Below are positions 37,934-46,199 of a DNA stretch of 64,000 bases, piece by piece. Positions within the stretch are counted from its first letter, which is position 1. Every line of letters begins with the position of its first letter. This stretch comes from Pedobacter puniceum (GTDB taxonomy: Bacteria > Bacteroidota > Bacteroidia > Sphingobacteriales > Sphingobacteriaceae): contig NZ_WKJI01000001.1 in assembly GCF_009674685.1 (NCBI RefSeq), positions 1,178,001 through 1,242,000 on the forward strand, written 5' to 3'. A program made the translations under genes and the position numbers. The notes beneath the pieces were generated by a model. That model did not search any database. It was given only the letters and a program-made list of their open reading frames with translations, and was not told the origin of the DNA.

Positions 37934-38123
37934 TGTTTGCAATGTGGGTGGGATTTCCTTCTTCTTTGTGGGTGGGAAGAAAAAAACAAAATAAATTCCC
38001 ATCAAATTTGCACTGTCCTGTCATAAAGCTAAATTCTTTATTGTTTCAATTTTAACGTTAACGTATCTGTCTGCTCGTCTGTCTTTTTACACTTGTTGCC
38101 AACTTATATATATGTATAGTTTT

Positions 38124-38167
38124 ACTTCCGTAATACACCCAAAACTTGGTGTATTACGGAAGTTTTT
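38124..38167 (+). terminator. Strong orphan hairpin terminator
   Basis: 16-bp perfect stem (38124-38139 with 38148-38163; arms ACTTCCGTAATACACC and its complement), 8-nt loop, then GTTTTTATT on the plus strand. No plus-strand gene lies upstream within 8 kb. The remaining DNA from 37750 to 38296 holds the cassette's right end and no gene I can see. Confidence 0.7.
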
Positions 38168-38296
38168 ATTATTTAAAAAATCAAATCCTTGCTATAAAAT
38201 AACAGGTAGCTATAAATTTCATCAGGTAATTAAATCTTTAGCTCTAAGAAAATGAATATTTCTTAAAAGTCAAAATTTACGATGGGTAGATTTTAT

Positions 38297-39478
38297 CTAA
38301 ACAGATTTTGCTCCTCGCTTAGCTATGGTATTTAAAACCAAATAGCCTAAAATACCAGCCAGTACAGATGCTATCAAGATAGAAAACTTAGCTTGCAACT
38401 GGTTCTCATACTCACTAAAAGATAAGAGTGCAATAAAGATAGACATGGTAAAACCTATGCCTGCCAGTAAGCCTAGGCCTAAAACTTGTTTCCATTTTAC
38501 GCCGCTTGGTAAAGCACTTATTTTAAATTTTACAGCTAGAAAAGACATCAGCATAATACCTAAAGGCTTGCCTACTATTAAGCCTAAAATAATACCTAAG
38601 CTTAAAGGGCTAGTTAAGCCATCTAACATGGCAGATTCAAATTTGATATTGGTATTTGCCAAGGCAAAAACAGGCATAATGAAGAAGTTTACTGGTTTTA
38701 CCAGCAGGTGTTCTAATTTCTCTAACGCAGATTCTTGATCGTCTTCTGTTGTAGGTAAGAAAAAAGCGGTTAAAACGCCTGCTATGGTAGCATGTACACC
38801 AAAACCATGTACAAAATACCATAAACATAATCCTGGGATGATGTACATCCAAATTCTTTTTACATTAAAATAATTGAGTGCAAACAATAAAGCCAAACAA
38901 GCTAAAATATAAGGCAGGTAGGTTAAATGTAGCTCCTCCGTATAAAAAAACGCAATCACGAGGATAGCGCCTAAATCATCTACAATAGCTAAAGCAGTTA
39001 AAAATATTTTTAATGATAAAGGGACTTTATTTCCTAATAATGAGATAACGGCTATGGCAAAAGCTATATCTGTGGCCATAGGTATGCCCCAACCGTGTAA
39101 AGTTGGTGCAGAAAGATTAACCAAAGCATAAATTAAAGCCGGAGCCAACATACCGCCTACGGCAGCAAATATGGGTAAACTAGCTTGTTTTATAGATGAT
39201 AACTCGCCCTCTACCAACTCCCTTTTAATTTCTAAACCTACTAAAAGGAAAAATATAGCCATTAAGCCATCGTTTATCCATAACAATACCGGGTAACGCA
39301 AATGCAAAGCATCGCTTTGGTAACCAACTTCCTTGTTTAAAAAATTTTCTAAGGCAGGCCCTAAACTGGTATTGGCAATAGTTAAGGATATGATAACACA
39401 TATCATCAATAAAATACCACCGGCAGATTGCGACTGGAAGAAATCTTTAAATACTTTTAAATTGATAAGTTTCGGCAT
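38297..39478 (-). CDS. nhaA: Na+/H+ antiporter NhaA
   Basis: 393-aa inner-membrane antiporter exporting Na+ in exchange for protons, with about 12 helices. Family motifs include GGILLMICVIISLTIANT, DGLMAIFFLLVGLEIKRELVEGEL, GGMLAPALIYALVN, ATDIAFAIAVISLLG with the essential Asp, and LTALAIVDDLGAILVIAFFY with the paired Asp residues. ATG 39478 (MPKLINLKVFKDFF) is chosen because an earlier start would run into the upstream gene. No Na+-sensing leader was seen. Confidence 0.94.
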   Translation of the reverse strand: MPKLINLKVFKDFFQSQSAGGILLMICVIISLTIANTSLGPALENFLNKEVGYQSDALHLRYPVLLWINDGLMAIFFLLVGLEIKRELVEGELSSIKQASLPIFAAVGGMLAPALIYALVNLSAPTLHGWGIPMATDIAFAIAVISLLGNKVPLSLKIFLTALAIVDDLGAILVIAFFYTEELHLTYLPYILACLALLFALNYFNVKRIWMYIIPGLCLWYFVHGFGVHATIAGVLTAFFLPTTEDDQESALEKLEHLLVKPVNFFIMPVFALANTNIKFESAMLDGLTSPLSLGIILGLIVGKPLGIMLMSFLAVKFKISALPSGVKWKQVLGLGLLAGIGFTMSIFIALLSFSEYENQLQAKFSILIASVLAGILGYLVLNTIAKRGAKSV

Positions 39479-39500
39479 AGAAAAATGATTTTGGGGTTTG

Positions 39501-40121
39501 TTATAAATATTCGGATAAGTCGCCTTTTCCTTCACGGATGATGTCAAATTCACCATCAAAACAGCTTACTACGGTAGAGGCTACGTTATCGCCATAGCCA
39601 CCATCAATAACCAAATCAACCTGATCTTTATATTTCTCGTAGATTAATTCTGGATCTGTAGAGTATTCGATAATATCATCATCATCATGGATAGAGGTAG
39701 AAACGATAGGATTGCCCAACTCTTTTACAATACAACGGGCAATATTATTATCGGGAACACGAATACCAACCGTTTTCTTTTGACTAGATAAAAGCTTTGG
39801 AACTTTATTGCTAGCATTAAAAATAAAAGTAAAAGGACCTGGCAAAGCTTTCTTTAAAACTCTGAAAGTGGTATTGTCTATGGGTTTGATATAATCTGAG
39901 ATATGGCTTAAATCGTAACAAATGAAAGAAAAATTGGCTTTCTCTGGTTTTATTCCTCTTAAACGAGCTATCTTTTCTATGGCCTTGCTGTTGGTAATAT
40001 CGCAACCCAAACCATATACAGTATCTGTTGGGTAAATGATGATGCCCCCCTTTCTTAATACCTGTACTACTTGTTCAATAGCTTTCTCGTTTGGATTCTC
40101 TTCGTATATACGTAACAGCAT
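39501..40121 (-). CDS. L-threonylcarbamoyladenylate synthase (TsaC/Sua5/YrdC)
   Basis: 206-aa enzyme making threonylcarbamoyl-AMP from Thr, bicarbonate and ATP for the tRNA t6A37 modification. It has KGGIIIYPTDTVYGLGCDITN, KARLRG-like IARLRGIKPEKANFSFICYDLSH (seen as IARLRGIKPEK and FSFICYDLS), PGPFTFIFNAS, VGIRVPD and VSTSIHDDDD. It lacks the extra Sua5 C-terminal domain, so it is the short form. 22 bp upstream of nhaA. Confidence 0.92.
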   Translation of the reverse strand: MLLRIYEENPNEKAIEQVVQVLRKGGIIIYPTDTVYGLGCDITNSKAIEKIARLRGIKPEKANFSFICYDLSHISDYIKPIDNTTFRVLKKALPGPFTFIFNASNKVPKLLSSQKKTVGIRVPDNNIARCIVKELGNPIVSTSIHDDDDIIEYSTDPELIYEKYKDQVDLVIDGGYGDNVASTVVSCFDGEFDIIREGKGDLSEYL

Positions 40122-40328
40122 TATATTTCTCTTTTTTACCTTTAAACTAACCTCAACTGTATAGTATGCTATACAATTTTCATGCCTTAATTTTCATAAA
40201 ATATGCTTTTATTACTTCAAAAAGCCATTTTTCTATGAAAGAGGCTTTAATATTTAACCATTAGGCTATTTTAAAAGCTAGAATGGCATAGTATTCGTAT
40301 TTCTATTAACAAATCTAATATTAAAATT

Positions 40329-40553
40329 ATGAAAACTATGATAACGGAAGCAGCTAAAGACATAATAAGGAAGTTTGATCAAGAATTGTTCTCGATTTTA
40401 AGAGAGGATGTTAAAAAATTCCGTCAAAATCATCAAGATAATATGATAAACTTCAATACCAAAAGGTTTGATATGGAGCTAAAACAAATTTTAGCTGCCG
40501 AGTTAGAACAGTTTAGAAAACAAAGTGCTACCCCATTAGTTAAGGTAGGATAA
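40329..40553 (+). CDS. Small hypothetical protein, amphipathic helical
   Basis: 74 aa, charged and helical (KFDQELFSILREDVKKFRQNH and FDMELKQILAAELEQFRKQ). No signal peptide or known motif. Followed by a terminator-like hairpin at 40627-40658. Could be a small coiled-coil protein; no function can be given. Confidence 0.5.
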   Translation: MKTMITEAAKDIIRKFDQELFSILREDVKKFRQNHQDNMINFNTKRFDMELKQILAAELEQFRKQSATPLVKVG

Positions 40554-40626
40554 TTAAGCTAATACTCTATCATATAATATATCAAGTAGTCATGTCATCA
40601 AAAAAAATGATTACTTAACGTGAAAC

Positions 40627-40658
40627 AAAAAAGGCCAGATTTTCATCCGGCCTTTTTT
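40627..40658. terminator. Bidirectional terminator after asnS and the 74-aa gene
   Basis: AAAAAAGGCC-A-GAT and ATC-C-GGCCTTTTTT form a stem with one mismatch and a 4-nt loop. There are A/T tracts on both sides, directly beyond the asnS stop at 40660. Confidence 0.85.
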
Positions 40659-40659
40659 A

Positions 40660-42108
40660 TTAAAATTCTGCATTTTTTGGAAAGCGTGGGAAAGGTATTA
40701 CATCGCGGATATTAGTCATACCGGTTACAAAAAGTACTAACCTCTCGAAACCTAAACCAAAACCAGCATGTGGTGCGCTACCAAAACGACGTGTATCTAA
40801 ATACCAGTATAATTCATCTTGAGGGATACCCATATCTTGCATGCGCTGGGTAAGTTTATCTAATCTTTCTTCTCTTTGCGAGCCACCAACAATCTCTCCT
40901 ATTCCTGGAAATAAAATATCCATAGCAGCAACCGTTTTTTGTCCGTTTACCTCTTCATCATTTTGCCTCATGTAAAATGATTTGATATCTGCCGGATAGT
41001 TGGTTAAGATAACTGGCTTTTTGAAATGTTTTTCTACCAAATATCTTTCGTGTTCGCTCTGTAAATCGGCACCCCACTCATCAATAATATAATTAAATTG
41101 CTTTTTCTGATTAGGTTTAGAGCGTTTTAAAATCTCTATAGCTTCTGTATAAGTTAAACGCTCAAAATTGTTATCTAAGCAAAAATGTAATTTCTCTAAT
41201 AAGTTAAGCTCGCTACGCTCTGCTTGAGGCTTATTTTTCTCTTCTTCTAACAAACGGTTTTTTAAGAACTCTAATTCATCTTTACAGTTTTCTAAAGCAT
41301 GTTTGATAACATATTTAAGAAGGTCTTCCGCTAAGTTCATATTGTCTTCTATATCAGCGAAAGCTACTTCTGGCTCTATCATCCAAAACTCTGCTAAGTG
41401 CCTAGTGGTGTTAGAGTTTTCTGCTCTAAAGGTTGGCCCAAAAGTATAAATCTCTCCTAAAGCCATAGCACCAAGCTCGCCCTCTAGCTGACCAGAAACC
41501 GTTAAATTTGCAGAACGACCGAAGAAATCTTCTTTAAAATTCACTTCGCCAGTTTCTGTACGTGGGGTTTTATCAAAATCTAAAGTAGTTACTCTAAACA
41601 TTTCGCCAGCTCCTTCTGCATCAGAAGCGGTGATGATTGGCGTATGTAAATAAACAAAGCCTCTTTCATGAAAGAATTGGTGTACCGCAAAAGCTAAATG
41701 ATGTCTGATTTTGAAAACCGCATTAAAAGTATTGGTACGAAAACGCAAGTGCGCTATTTCTCTTAAGAACTCTAAGCTGTGCTTTTTAGGCTGTAGCGGG
41801 AATTTCTCAGCATCACTTTCGCCTAAAATTTCTACCGAGCTTGCCTTCACTTCTACGGTTTGACCTTTACCTAAAGACTCTACCAGTTTACCTGTAATCT
41901 TTAAGGCTGCACCTGTAGTTATTTTTTTTAATATTTCATCCGGAGTTTGCTCAAAATCAACCACTACCTGTAAATTGGCCATGCAAGAACCATCATTTAA
42001 AGCGATGAATTGGTTATTTCTAAACGTTTTTACCCAACCCATTACTATTACTTCTTTGCCAAATGTGGTAGTTACCAGCAGATCTTTAACTTTTTCTCTC
42101 TTAATCAT
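40660..42108 (-). CDS. asnS: Asparaginyl-tRNA synthetase
   Basis: 482-aa class IIb synthetase charging tRNA-Asn. An N-terminal OB-fold anticodon-binding domain ([19 protein letters not shown]) is followed by the class II core: motif 2 [22 protein letters not shown] (as [17 protein letters not shown]) and motif 3 [22 protein letters not shown] (as GFGLGFERL). It ends [12 protein letters not shown] as in bacterial AsnRS. ATG 42108 ([11 protein letters not shown]) is the family start. Confidence 0.96.
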   Translation of the reverse strand: MIKREKVKDLLVTTTFGKEVIVMGWVKTFRNNQFIALNDGSCMANLQVVVDFEQTPDEILKKITTGAALKITGKLVESLGKGQTVEVKASSVEILGESDAEKFPLQPKKHSLEFLREIAHLRFRTNTFNAVFKIRHHLAFAVHQFFHERGFVYLHTPIITASDAEGAGEMFRVTTLDFDKTPRTETGEVNFKEDFFGRSANLTVSGQLEGELGAMALGEIYTFGPTFRAENSNTTRHLAEFWMIEPEVAFADIEDNMNLAEDLLKYVIKHALENCKDELEFLKNRLLEEEKNKPQAERSELNLLEKLHFCLDNNFERLTYTEAIEILKRSKPNQKKQFNYIIDEWGADLQSEHERYLVEKHFKKPVILTNYPADIKSFYMRQNDEEVNGQKTVAAMDILFPGIGEIVGGSQREERLDKLTQRMQDMGIPQDELYWYLDTRRFGSAPHAGFGLGFERLVLFVTGMTNIRDVIPFPRFPKNAEF

Positions 42109-42294
42109 ATTCAATCGGATGTTTTTGATAAAGGCCAAAAATACAAACCTTTCTGTTAATTAAAACAAGAAATAGAACTAATAAGACAATTAAAGCAGGC
42201 AGTTGTTAATTTTTGTTAAAATTGTTTTGATGTAGATGATGATATTAAACCATTATCATAATTTGTGTTCTTACTTGTATAAAATTTAAACCCC

Positions 42295-42771
42295 ATGATG
42301 ATGAAAAAATTAATTCAAAAAATTTCTATGGCTGGTATGTTGTTATTAGCCGTATCTATGACTGCACAAGCACAAGAAGGGCCTAAAAGAAAAGGTCCAC
42401 AAGGTGGCGGCCCAGGCAGACCAGATGCACCTGTAAGAGAAATGGTTGCTAATATGACCGAAGAGCAAAAGGCTATGGTTAAAGCAAGTATGGAGCAACA
42501 AAAGGCAGACCGCGAAGCGCTAAGAGCTACTTTTACCGAGGAGCAAAAGGCTATCATGGCCGACCAAAGTAAGGATATGCTAGAAAAAAGAAAAGCCTTA
42601 GAAGCTAGTTACACTGCTGCACAAAAAGAATTAGTGGCTAAGCAAAGAGAAAAAGCTAAAGCGATGAGAGAGAAACTAGAGGCTACTTATACTGCAGAAC
42701 AAAAAGCAGAAATGAAAGAAAGAAGAGCTAAGATGGGCGAAATGATGAGAGATAAGAAAAAAGCTGAATAA
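42295..42771 (+). CDS. Exported protein with four 26-residue repeats
   Basis: 158 aa with signal peptide (LIQKISMAGMLLLAVSMTAQA). After a Gly/Pro linker the mature part is a set of helical repeats. MTEEQKA (T55), FTEEQKA (T81), YTAAQKE (T107) and YTAEQKA (T133) recur exactly every 26 residues. This is like Spy/CpxP or DUF4890-type periplasmic helical proteins, possibly a chaperone or metal-stress protein, but I cannot assign one. Three ATGs in a row (42295, 42298, 42301) are possible starts. Confidence 0.7.
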   Translation: MMMKKLIQKISMAGMLLLAVSMTAQAQEGPKRKGPQGGGPGRPDAPVREMVANMTEEQKAMVKASMEQQKADREALRATFTEEQKAIMADQSKDMLEKRKALEASYTAAQKELVAKQREKAKAMREKLEATYTAEQKAEMKERRAKMGEMMRDKKKAE

Positions 42772-42792
42772 TTTGTTTTAAATTTATTGAAG

Positions 42793-42836
42793 ACCGATGA
42801 TGTGATTTACAGTAACATCATCGGTTTTTATTTTTA
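42793..42836 (+). terminator. Terminator of the repeat-protein gene
   Basis: 11-bp perfect stem ACCGATGATGT/ACATCATCGGT (42793-42803 with 42815-42825), an 11-nt loop, and a T-rich tail. Confidence 0.88.
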
Positions 42837-42899
42837 TAGGCTGATAAATTATTAAGAATGAAAGCTTTGTAATGTTTTTTAATAATTTTTAAAGAAATA

Positions 42900-42930
42900 T
42901 TGCAGAATATGATTTGTAAGCCTATATTTG
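42900..42930 (+). promoter_or_regulatory. Promoter of tRNA-Arg
   Basis: TTG (42900-42902) and TATATTTG (42923-42930, matching TAnnTTTG) with 20 nt between. The tRNA begins 24 nt further on. The second tRNA-like copy at 55639 has no such promoter. Confidence 0.6.
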
Positions 42931-42954
42931 CACCACTTAAGCAATTTAAGTGAT

Positions 42955-43028
42955 GGTTGCATAGCTCAGCTGGATAGAGCAACTGCCTTCTAAGCAGTAG
43001 GTCTTTGGTTCGAATCCAAATGCGACCA
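42955..43028 (+). tRNA. tRNA-Arg (anticodon TCT), attachment site of the integrated element
   Basis: 74-nt cloverleaf. Acceptor GGTTGCA pairs with TGCGACC, D arm AGCTCAGCTGGATAGAGCA, anticodon loop CTTCTAA, T arm TTGGTTCGAATCCAA. From 42959 to 43029 it is identical to 55639-55709, so it is the left attachment site. Its intact acceptor stem and promoter mark it as the working gene. Confidence 0.95.
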
Positions 43029-43034
43029 CCCTAA

Positions 43035-43070
43035 AGAGGCTTCAGAGATTATCTGAGGCCTTTTTTATTT
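43035..43070 (+). terminator. Terminator after tRNA-Arg, supplied by the element
   Basis: AGGCTTCAGA/TCTGAGGCCT form a stem with one G-T pair followed by TTTTTT, directly after the left attachment site. The host's own version appears to be the AGCCGAT/ATCGGCT hairpin after the right site at 55711-55740. Confidence 0.75.
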
Positions 43071-43106
43071 TGAGAGATTTTGTGAAGTTAAAGATTGAAA
43101 GTGAAA

Positions 43107-43128
43107 TGTTAGTACAATTGTTAGTACA
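43107..43128 (+). repeat. Left arm-type repeats (integrase-binding candidates)
   Basis: TGTTAGTACA at 43107-43116 and again at 43119-43128, a 12-bp period. The same pair with the same spacing occurs at 55584-55593 and 55596-55605. Confidence 0.7.
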
Positions 43129-43176
43129 CTTTTTTAGTTGACTAACATTGCAAACAGGTGCCATAATAACAGTTTT

Positions 43177-44397
43177 ATGGCTTCAATTAAAATCATGTTG
43201 GATAAACGACGTCCAAAGAAAAATCAAGAATTCAATATCATATTTCGGATAACTCACGATAGAGTACCACATATTGTTCCAACAGGCTTGTCTACGCATC
43301 CTAATGATTGGAATGAGGGATTGTCATGTTTCAAAGCTAGTACAAGAAGTTCTACAAATCTTAACAACATATTAAGCACTAAACTACATAAGATACAGGA
43401 AGCCATTTCAGAGCTTGAAGCAAGAAATGAATTCTCCATTAGTGCAATACGGGAAACTCTTATCGTTAAAGAAGAGAAACCGAAAACTGATAAAGTATAC
43501 TGTTTCAATGAATTCTCTAAATCTTTAATAGAAACACTTATTAGGTCAAATAAGACTGGTAACTCTCAAGTTTATAACGTAGCTAAAAACAGGTTAATGA
43601 GTTATGCTGGTAAGGATACTCTCTTATTTAAAGAGATAGACTATCAATTTCTCGAAGGATTTAAAGATAAACTCGCTTCTGAAAACATTAAACCAAATAC
43701 AATCAGCAACTACTTAAGGACTATTAGAGCTATTTTTAATAAAGCAATTAAAGCAAAAGTTGTAGATAGGTCTTTATATCCCTTCTATGATATTCAGATT
43801 AAAGGTGAGAAAACGCAAAAGCGTTCCATTACAAAAGAAGATATTTTAAAACTTAACAAAGAGAAAGTAAAGGTTGGCTCTCAGGAGTGGCATGCTAAAA
43901 ACTACTTCTTTCTAAGCTTCGCTCTAATAGGTGCGTCATTTACAGATATAGCTTATCTAACAAAGGATAATATACAAAAGGATAGAATCGTATTTAGAAG
44001 AAGGAAAACTAAAAAGCTATATGATATTAAATTAACACCATTAGCTAAAAGTATACTTAAACTATATACTCCTGATAAATATCTGCTTCCAATATTTCCT
44101 TCAAATATGATCGAAGACGGCATCGAATCTAAAAATATTACCAGGCAAGCTATTAAACAGACAAATAAATATCTAGATAGAATAGCTAAGAGGTGTAAGA
44201 TTGAATTGAATATAACTACTTATGTTGCTAGACACAGTTGGGCTACAATATCAAAACGAATGGGTTATTCTAACGAACTTATTGCAGAAGCATTAGGACA
44301 TGAATATGGTAATAAAATCACAAATATCTATTTAGACTCATTTGATCAACATCTTATCGATGATTTGAATTTAAAAGTTCAAAAGGGATTAAAGTAA
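43177..44397 (+). CDS. int: Tyrosine recombinase / integrase
   Basis: 406-aa site-specific recombinase of the Bacteroidota type with an N-terminal Arm-DNA-binding domain (MASIKIMLDKRRPKKNQEFNI), a SAM-like core-binding domain (about 100-200) and a catalytic domain. The catalytic Arg is in FALIGASFTDIAYLTKDNI or nearby. Box II is VARHSWATISKRMGY, and LGHEYGNKITNIYLDSF holds the His and the nucleophile Tyr. ATG 43177 is preferred over an upstream TTG. It lies 148 bp from the tRNA attachment site and probably drives integration and excision. Confidence 0.93.
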   Translation: MASIKIMLDKRRPKKNQEFNIIFRITHDRVPHIVPTGLSTHPNDWNEGLSCFKASTRSSTNLNNILSTKLHKIQEAISELEARNEFSISAIRETLIVKEEKPKTDKVYCFNEFSKSLIETLIRSNKTGNSQVYNVAKNRLMSYAGKDTLLFKEIDYQFLEGFKDKLASENIKPNTISNYLRTIRAIFNKAIKAKVVDRSLYPFYDIQIKGEKTQKRSITKEDILKLNKEKVKVGSQEWHAKNYFFLSFALIGASFTDIAYLTKDNIQKDRIVFRRRKTKKLYDIKLTPLAKSILKLYTPDKYLLPIFPSNMIEDGIESKNITRQAIKQTNKYLDRIAKRCKIELNITTYVARHSWATISKRMGYSNELIAEALGHEYGNKITNIYLDSFDQHLIDDLNLKVQKGLK

Positions 44398-44524
44398 TAT
44401 CTATTTAAGCAGGGTGTGAAAGCATCCTGCTTTTTTTATATTCATTCGGTGGTGTTACCTTTTAAAGAAATATCCAATTTTATAAATACATCCTTACAGA
44501 CAGATATTTTTATTTAATTTGAAA

Positions 44525-45571
44525 ATGAAGTTTTCAAAAGATAAACCAGAGATAATAATCTTTCCAGACAAAAAAGTAGCATCGCAAATTATTTGGGAGG
44601 AATATAAAATTAAAGGCGATCGAATTTCACACCATACTATATTCCAACAACTTGGAGATGTTTTATTTACCGAAGACACATTACCAGATTTTATAGAGAG
44701 CTTTAGTTTTAAGGGCGTTGGATTAAACCAATTTACTTCTGTCGAAGAAACTATTCAGCTAGTTGAAAACATTAAAAGTATAGCTCCCAAAGAGCTTTCA
44801 ATAGATACCATATTATTTTTAGCTATGTTTTATGATGGCTTTTTAAAGATTGTGGTAGTAAGCAAAAAGACTGAGCAATATTTGGATAAATTAATAGACG
44901 TTTTTATAGATCTTTCTGCTCGTCAGGTAACGACTGATTATGAATTTTCAGTATCGGAAAAAACATTCGAACGTATGACACTAGAAGATAAACAAGCGTT
45001 TATCATTAATGAAACCAATATGGAAGGGAGAATGATAAATAAAGGTGAAGTGATGCATTATATTTCTGACGAATTTGATGTTGTTCTTAAAGGAAGAAAA
45101 TCAAATGGAAAAAAGGTCATTCGTTCGGGATATGATAAAAAAGGAGTAATATCTCTACCAGAAAGATTATCAAAAAGGATACTAAGTATTGTTTTAGAAG
45201 AGATTTTTGAAGAACACAAAAAATATAATACAAAATTTTATCAAATGCTTTCTGCGAGTGAAGCGAATTTGTTTGAATTAGAAAATCGTACTAAATATAA
45301 AGAATATGACCTGTCAAACCTTGCTTTATATAACTTAACAATTAGACTTGTTGACTATCTAAAAAAATTAAGTTTATTCGAATTCCAAAAAGATCTATAT
45401 GCTTTTATATATGATTTTTTTATTTGTCTCAATGTATTGTCTCCAAAAGAGGTCTTAAACAGTGTTGATAAATATTACGCCGTTAAATCAATATTAAAAG
45501 ATAATGATCCTAATAAGATGTCTCGTAAAAGGGGGAAGTTTCAATTCTTTAAATCAATAAATAAAAATTAA
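44525..45571 (+). CDS. Element-encoded protein of unknown function
   Basis: 348 aa, cytosolic, no recognised domain. It begins MKFSKDKPEIIIFPDKKVASQ. Mixed alpha/beta with a Lys-rich tail (PNKMSRKRGKFQFFKSINKN). ATG 44525 is preferred over a TTG two codons earlier. A GTTACCTTTTAAA motif lies 60 nt upstream. It is rich in AT and uses codons like the rest of the element. Confidence 0.6.
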   Translation: MKFSKDKPEIIIFPDKKVASQIIWEEYKIKGDRISHHTIFQQLGDVLFTEDTLPDFIESFSFKGVGLNQFTSVEETIQLVENIKSIAPKELSIDTILFLAMFYDGFLKIVVVSKKTEQYLDKLIDVFIDLSARQVTTDYEFSVSEKTFERMTLEDKQAFIINETNMEGRMINKGEVMHYISDEFDVVLKGRKSNGKKVIRSGYDKKGVISLPERLSKRILSIVLEEIFEEHKKYNTKFYQMLSASEANLFELENRTKYKEYDLSNLALYNLTIRLVDYLKKLSLFEFQKDLYAFIYDFFICLNVLSPKEVLNSVDKYYAVKSILKDNDPNKMSRKRGKFQFFKSINKN

Positions 45572-45676
45572 TTCGACTTATGGTCAGTCATTTATGGGGT
45601 TTTAAGAAATTCAAATAACGATGGTAAATCCCCCTCCTTTATTTGCACTCGTTCTCTCTAATGAGGCAAAAAAATA

Positions 45677-46090
45677 ATGACAAAAATTAATTTCACTGAA
45701 CTCTTCGTGAGTTCAAACTCCGAAAAAGCAGTAGACACTGCTAAACCATCATTGTTTAATGATGAGAATCCAAATGGATACTTTAGTAGAGAAGAATTAG
45801 CAAATCACCTGCTATCTTTAAAAAGGGACAGGAAAAAACAATGGCAAATCCATCATTTGGATTTACTATTTAAATTCTTCAAATCAAAAGGAACCTTAAC
45901 AAGGTTTCCACAACACACTATTGAAGACGGTGAAGATGTGACGTGGATTTCCATTAGAATTGGGAAAGTGGTGAAACCTGTTAAAATCATTCACTTTAGT
46001 GGAATGAAGCAATTGATCGATGATTATGCTTCTGGCGTGATCAAAATCAATCAAACATTGGAAGAGCTTTGTGACGAGGCTAATTCCTAA
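45677..46090 (+). CDS. Small element protein of unknown function
   Basis: 137 aa. The middle has a basic helix (LLSLKRDRKKQWQIHHLDLLF) followed by a strand-rich part with ISIRIGKVVKPVKIIHFSG. Could be a DNA-binding or replication accessory protein, but there is no clear helix-turn-helix. It lies upstream of the helicase-like gene and is separated from it by a terminator at 46099-46126. Confidence 0.55.
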   Translation: MTKINFTELFVSSNSEKAVDTAKPSLFNDENPNGYFSREELANHLLSLKRDRKKQWQIHHLDLLFKFFKSKGTLTRFPQHTIEDGEDVTWISIRIGKVVKPVKIIHFSGMKQLIDDYASGVIKINQTLEELCDEANS

Positions 46091-46098
46091 ACTTACTA

Positions 46099-46126
46099 GG
46101 GTAGACTAATTCGGTCTACCCTTTTT
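46099..46126 (+). terminator. Terminator after the 137-aa gene
   Basis: 8-bp perfect stem GGGTAGAC/GTCTACCC (46099-46106 with 46114-46121), 7-nt loop, then TTTTTA. Hairpins of related sequence occur at 51053-51074 and 51325-51347. Confidence 0.8.
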
Positions 46127-46199
46127 ATCAAATTATTTATTAAAGCTAATTAAGGAGAATAACCTCCTAAGGAGTCTTATTGAAAAAAATTTCGTAGTA

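Larger units (their letters stand above)
29918..38103. mobile_element. Accessory defence-type cassette with inverted ends
   Basis: About 8.2 kb holding two coupled genes. The left end carries, in order, GTTGGCAAC (29918-29926), TTTAGCTTTAT (29961-29971) and an 18-nt AATTTATTTTGTTTTTTT (30016-30033). The right end has all three as inverted copies in mirror order (38095-38103, 38023-38033, 37980-37997). No transposase or recombinase is present. The boundaries are inferred from these repeats. Confidence 0.5.

Noticed and set aside
39479-40328. Riboswitch controlling nhaA
   Set aside because: Only 22 bp separate nhaA from the upstream gene, leaving no room for an aptamer, and the region before that gene shows no clear fold.
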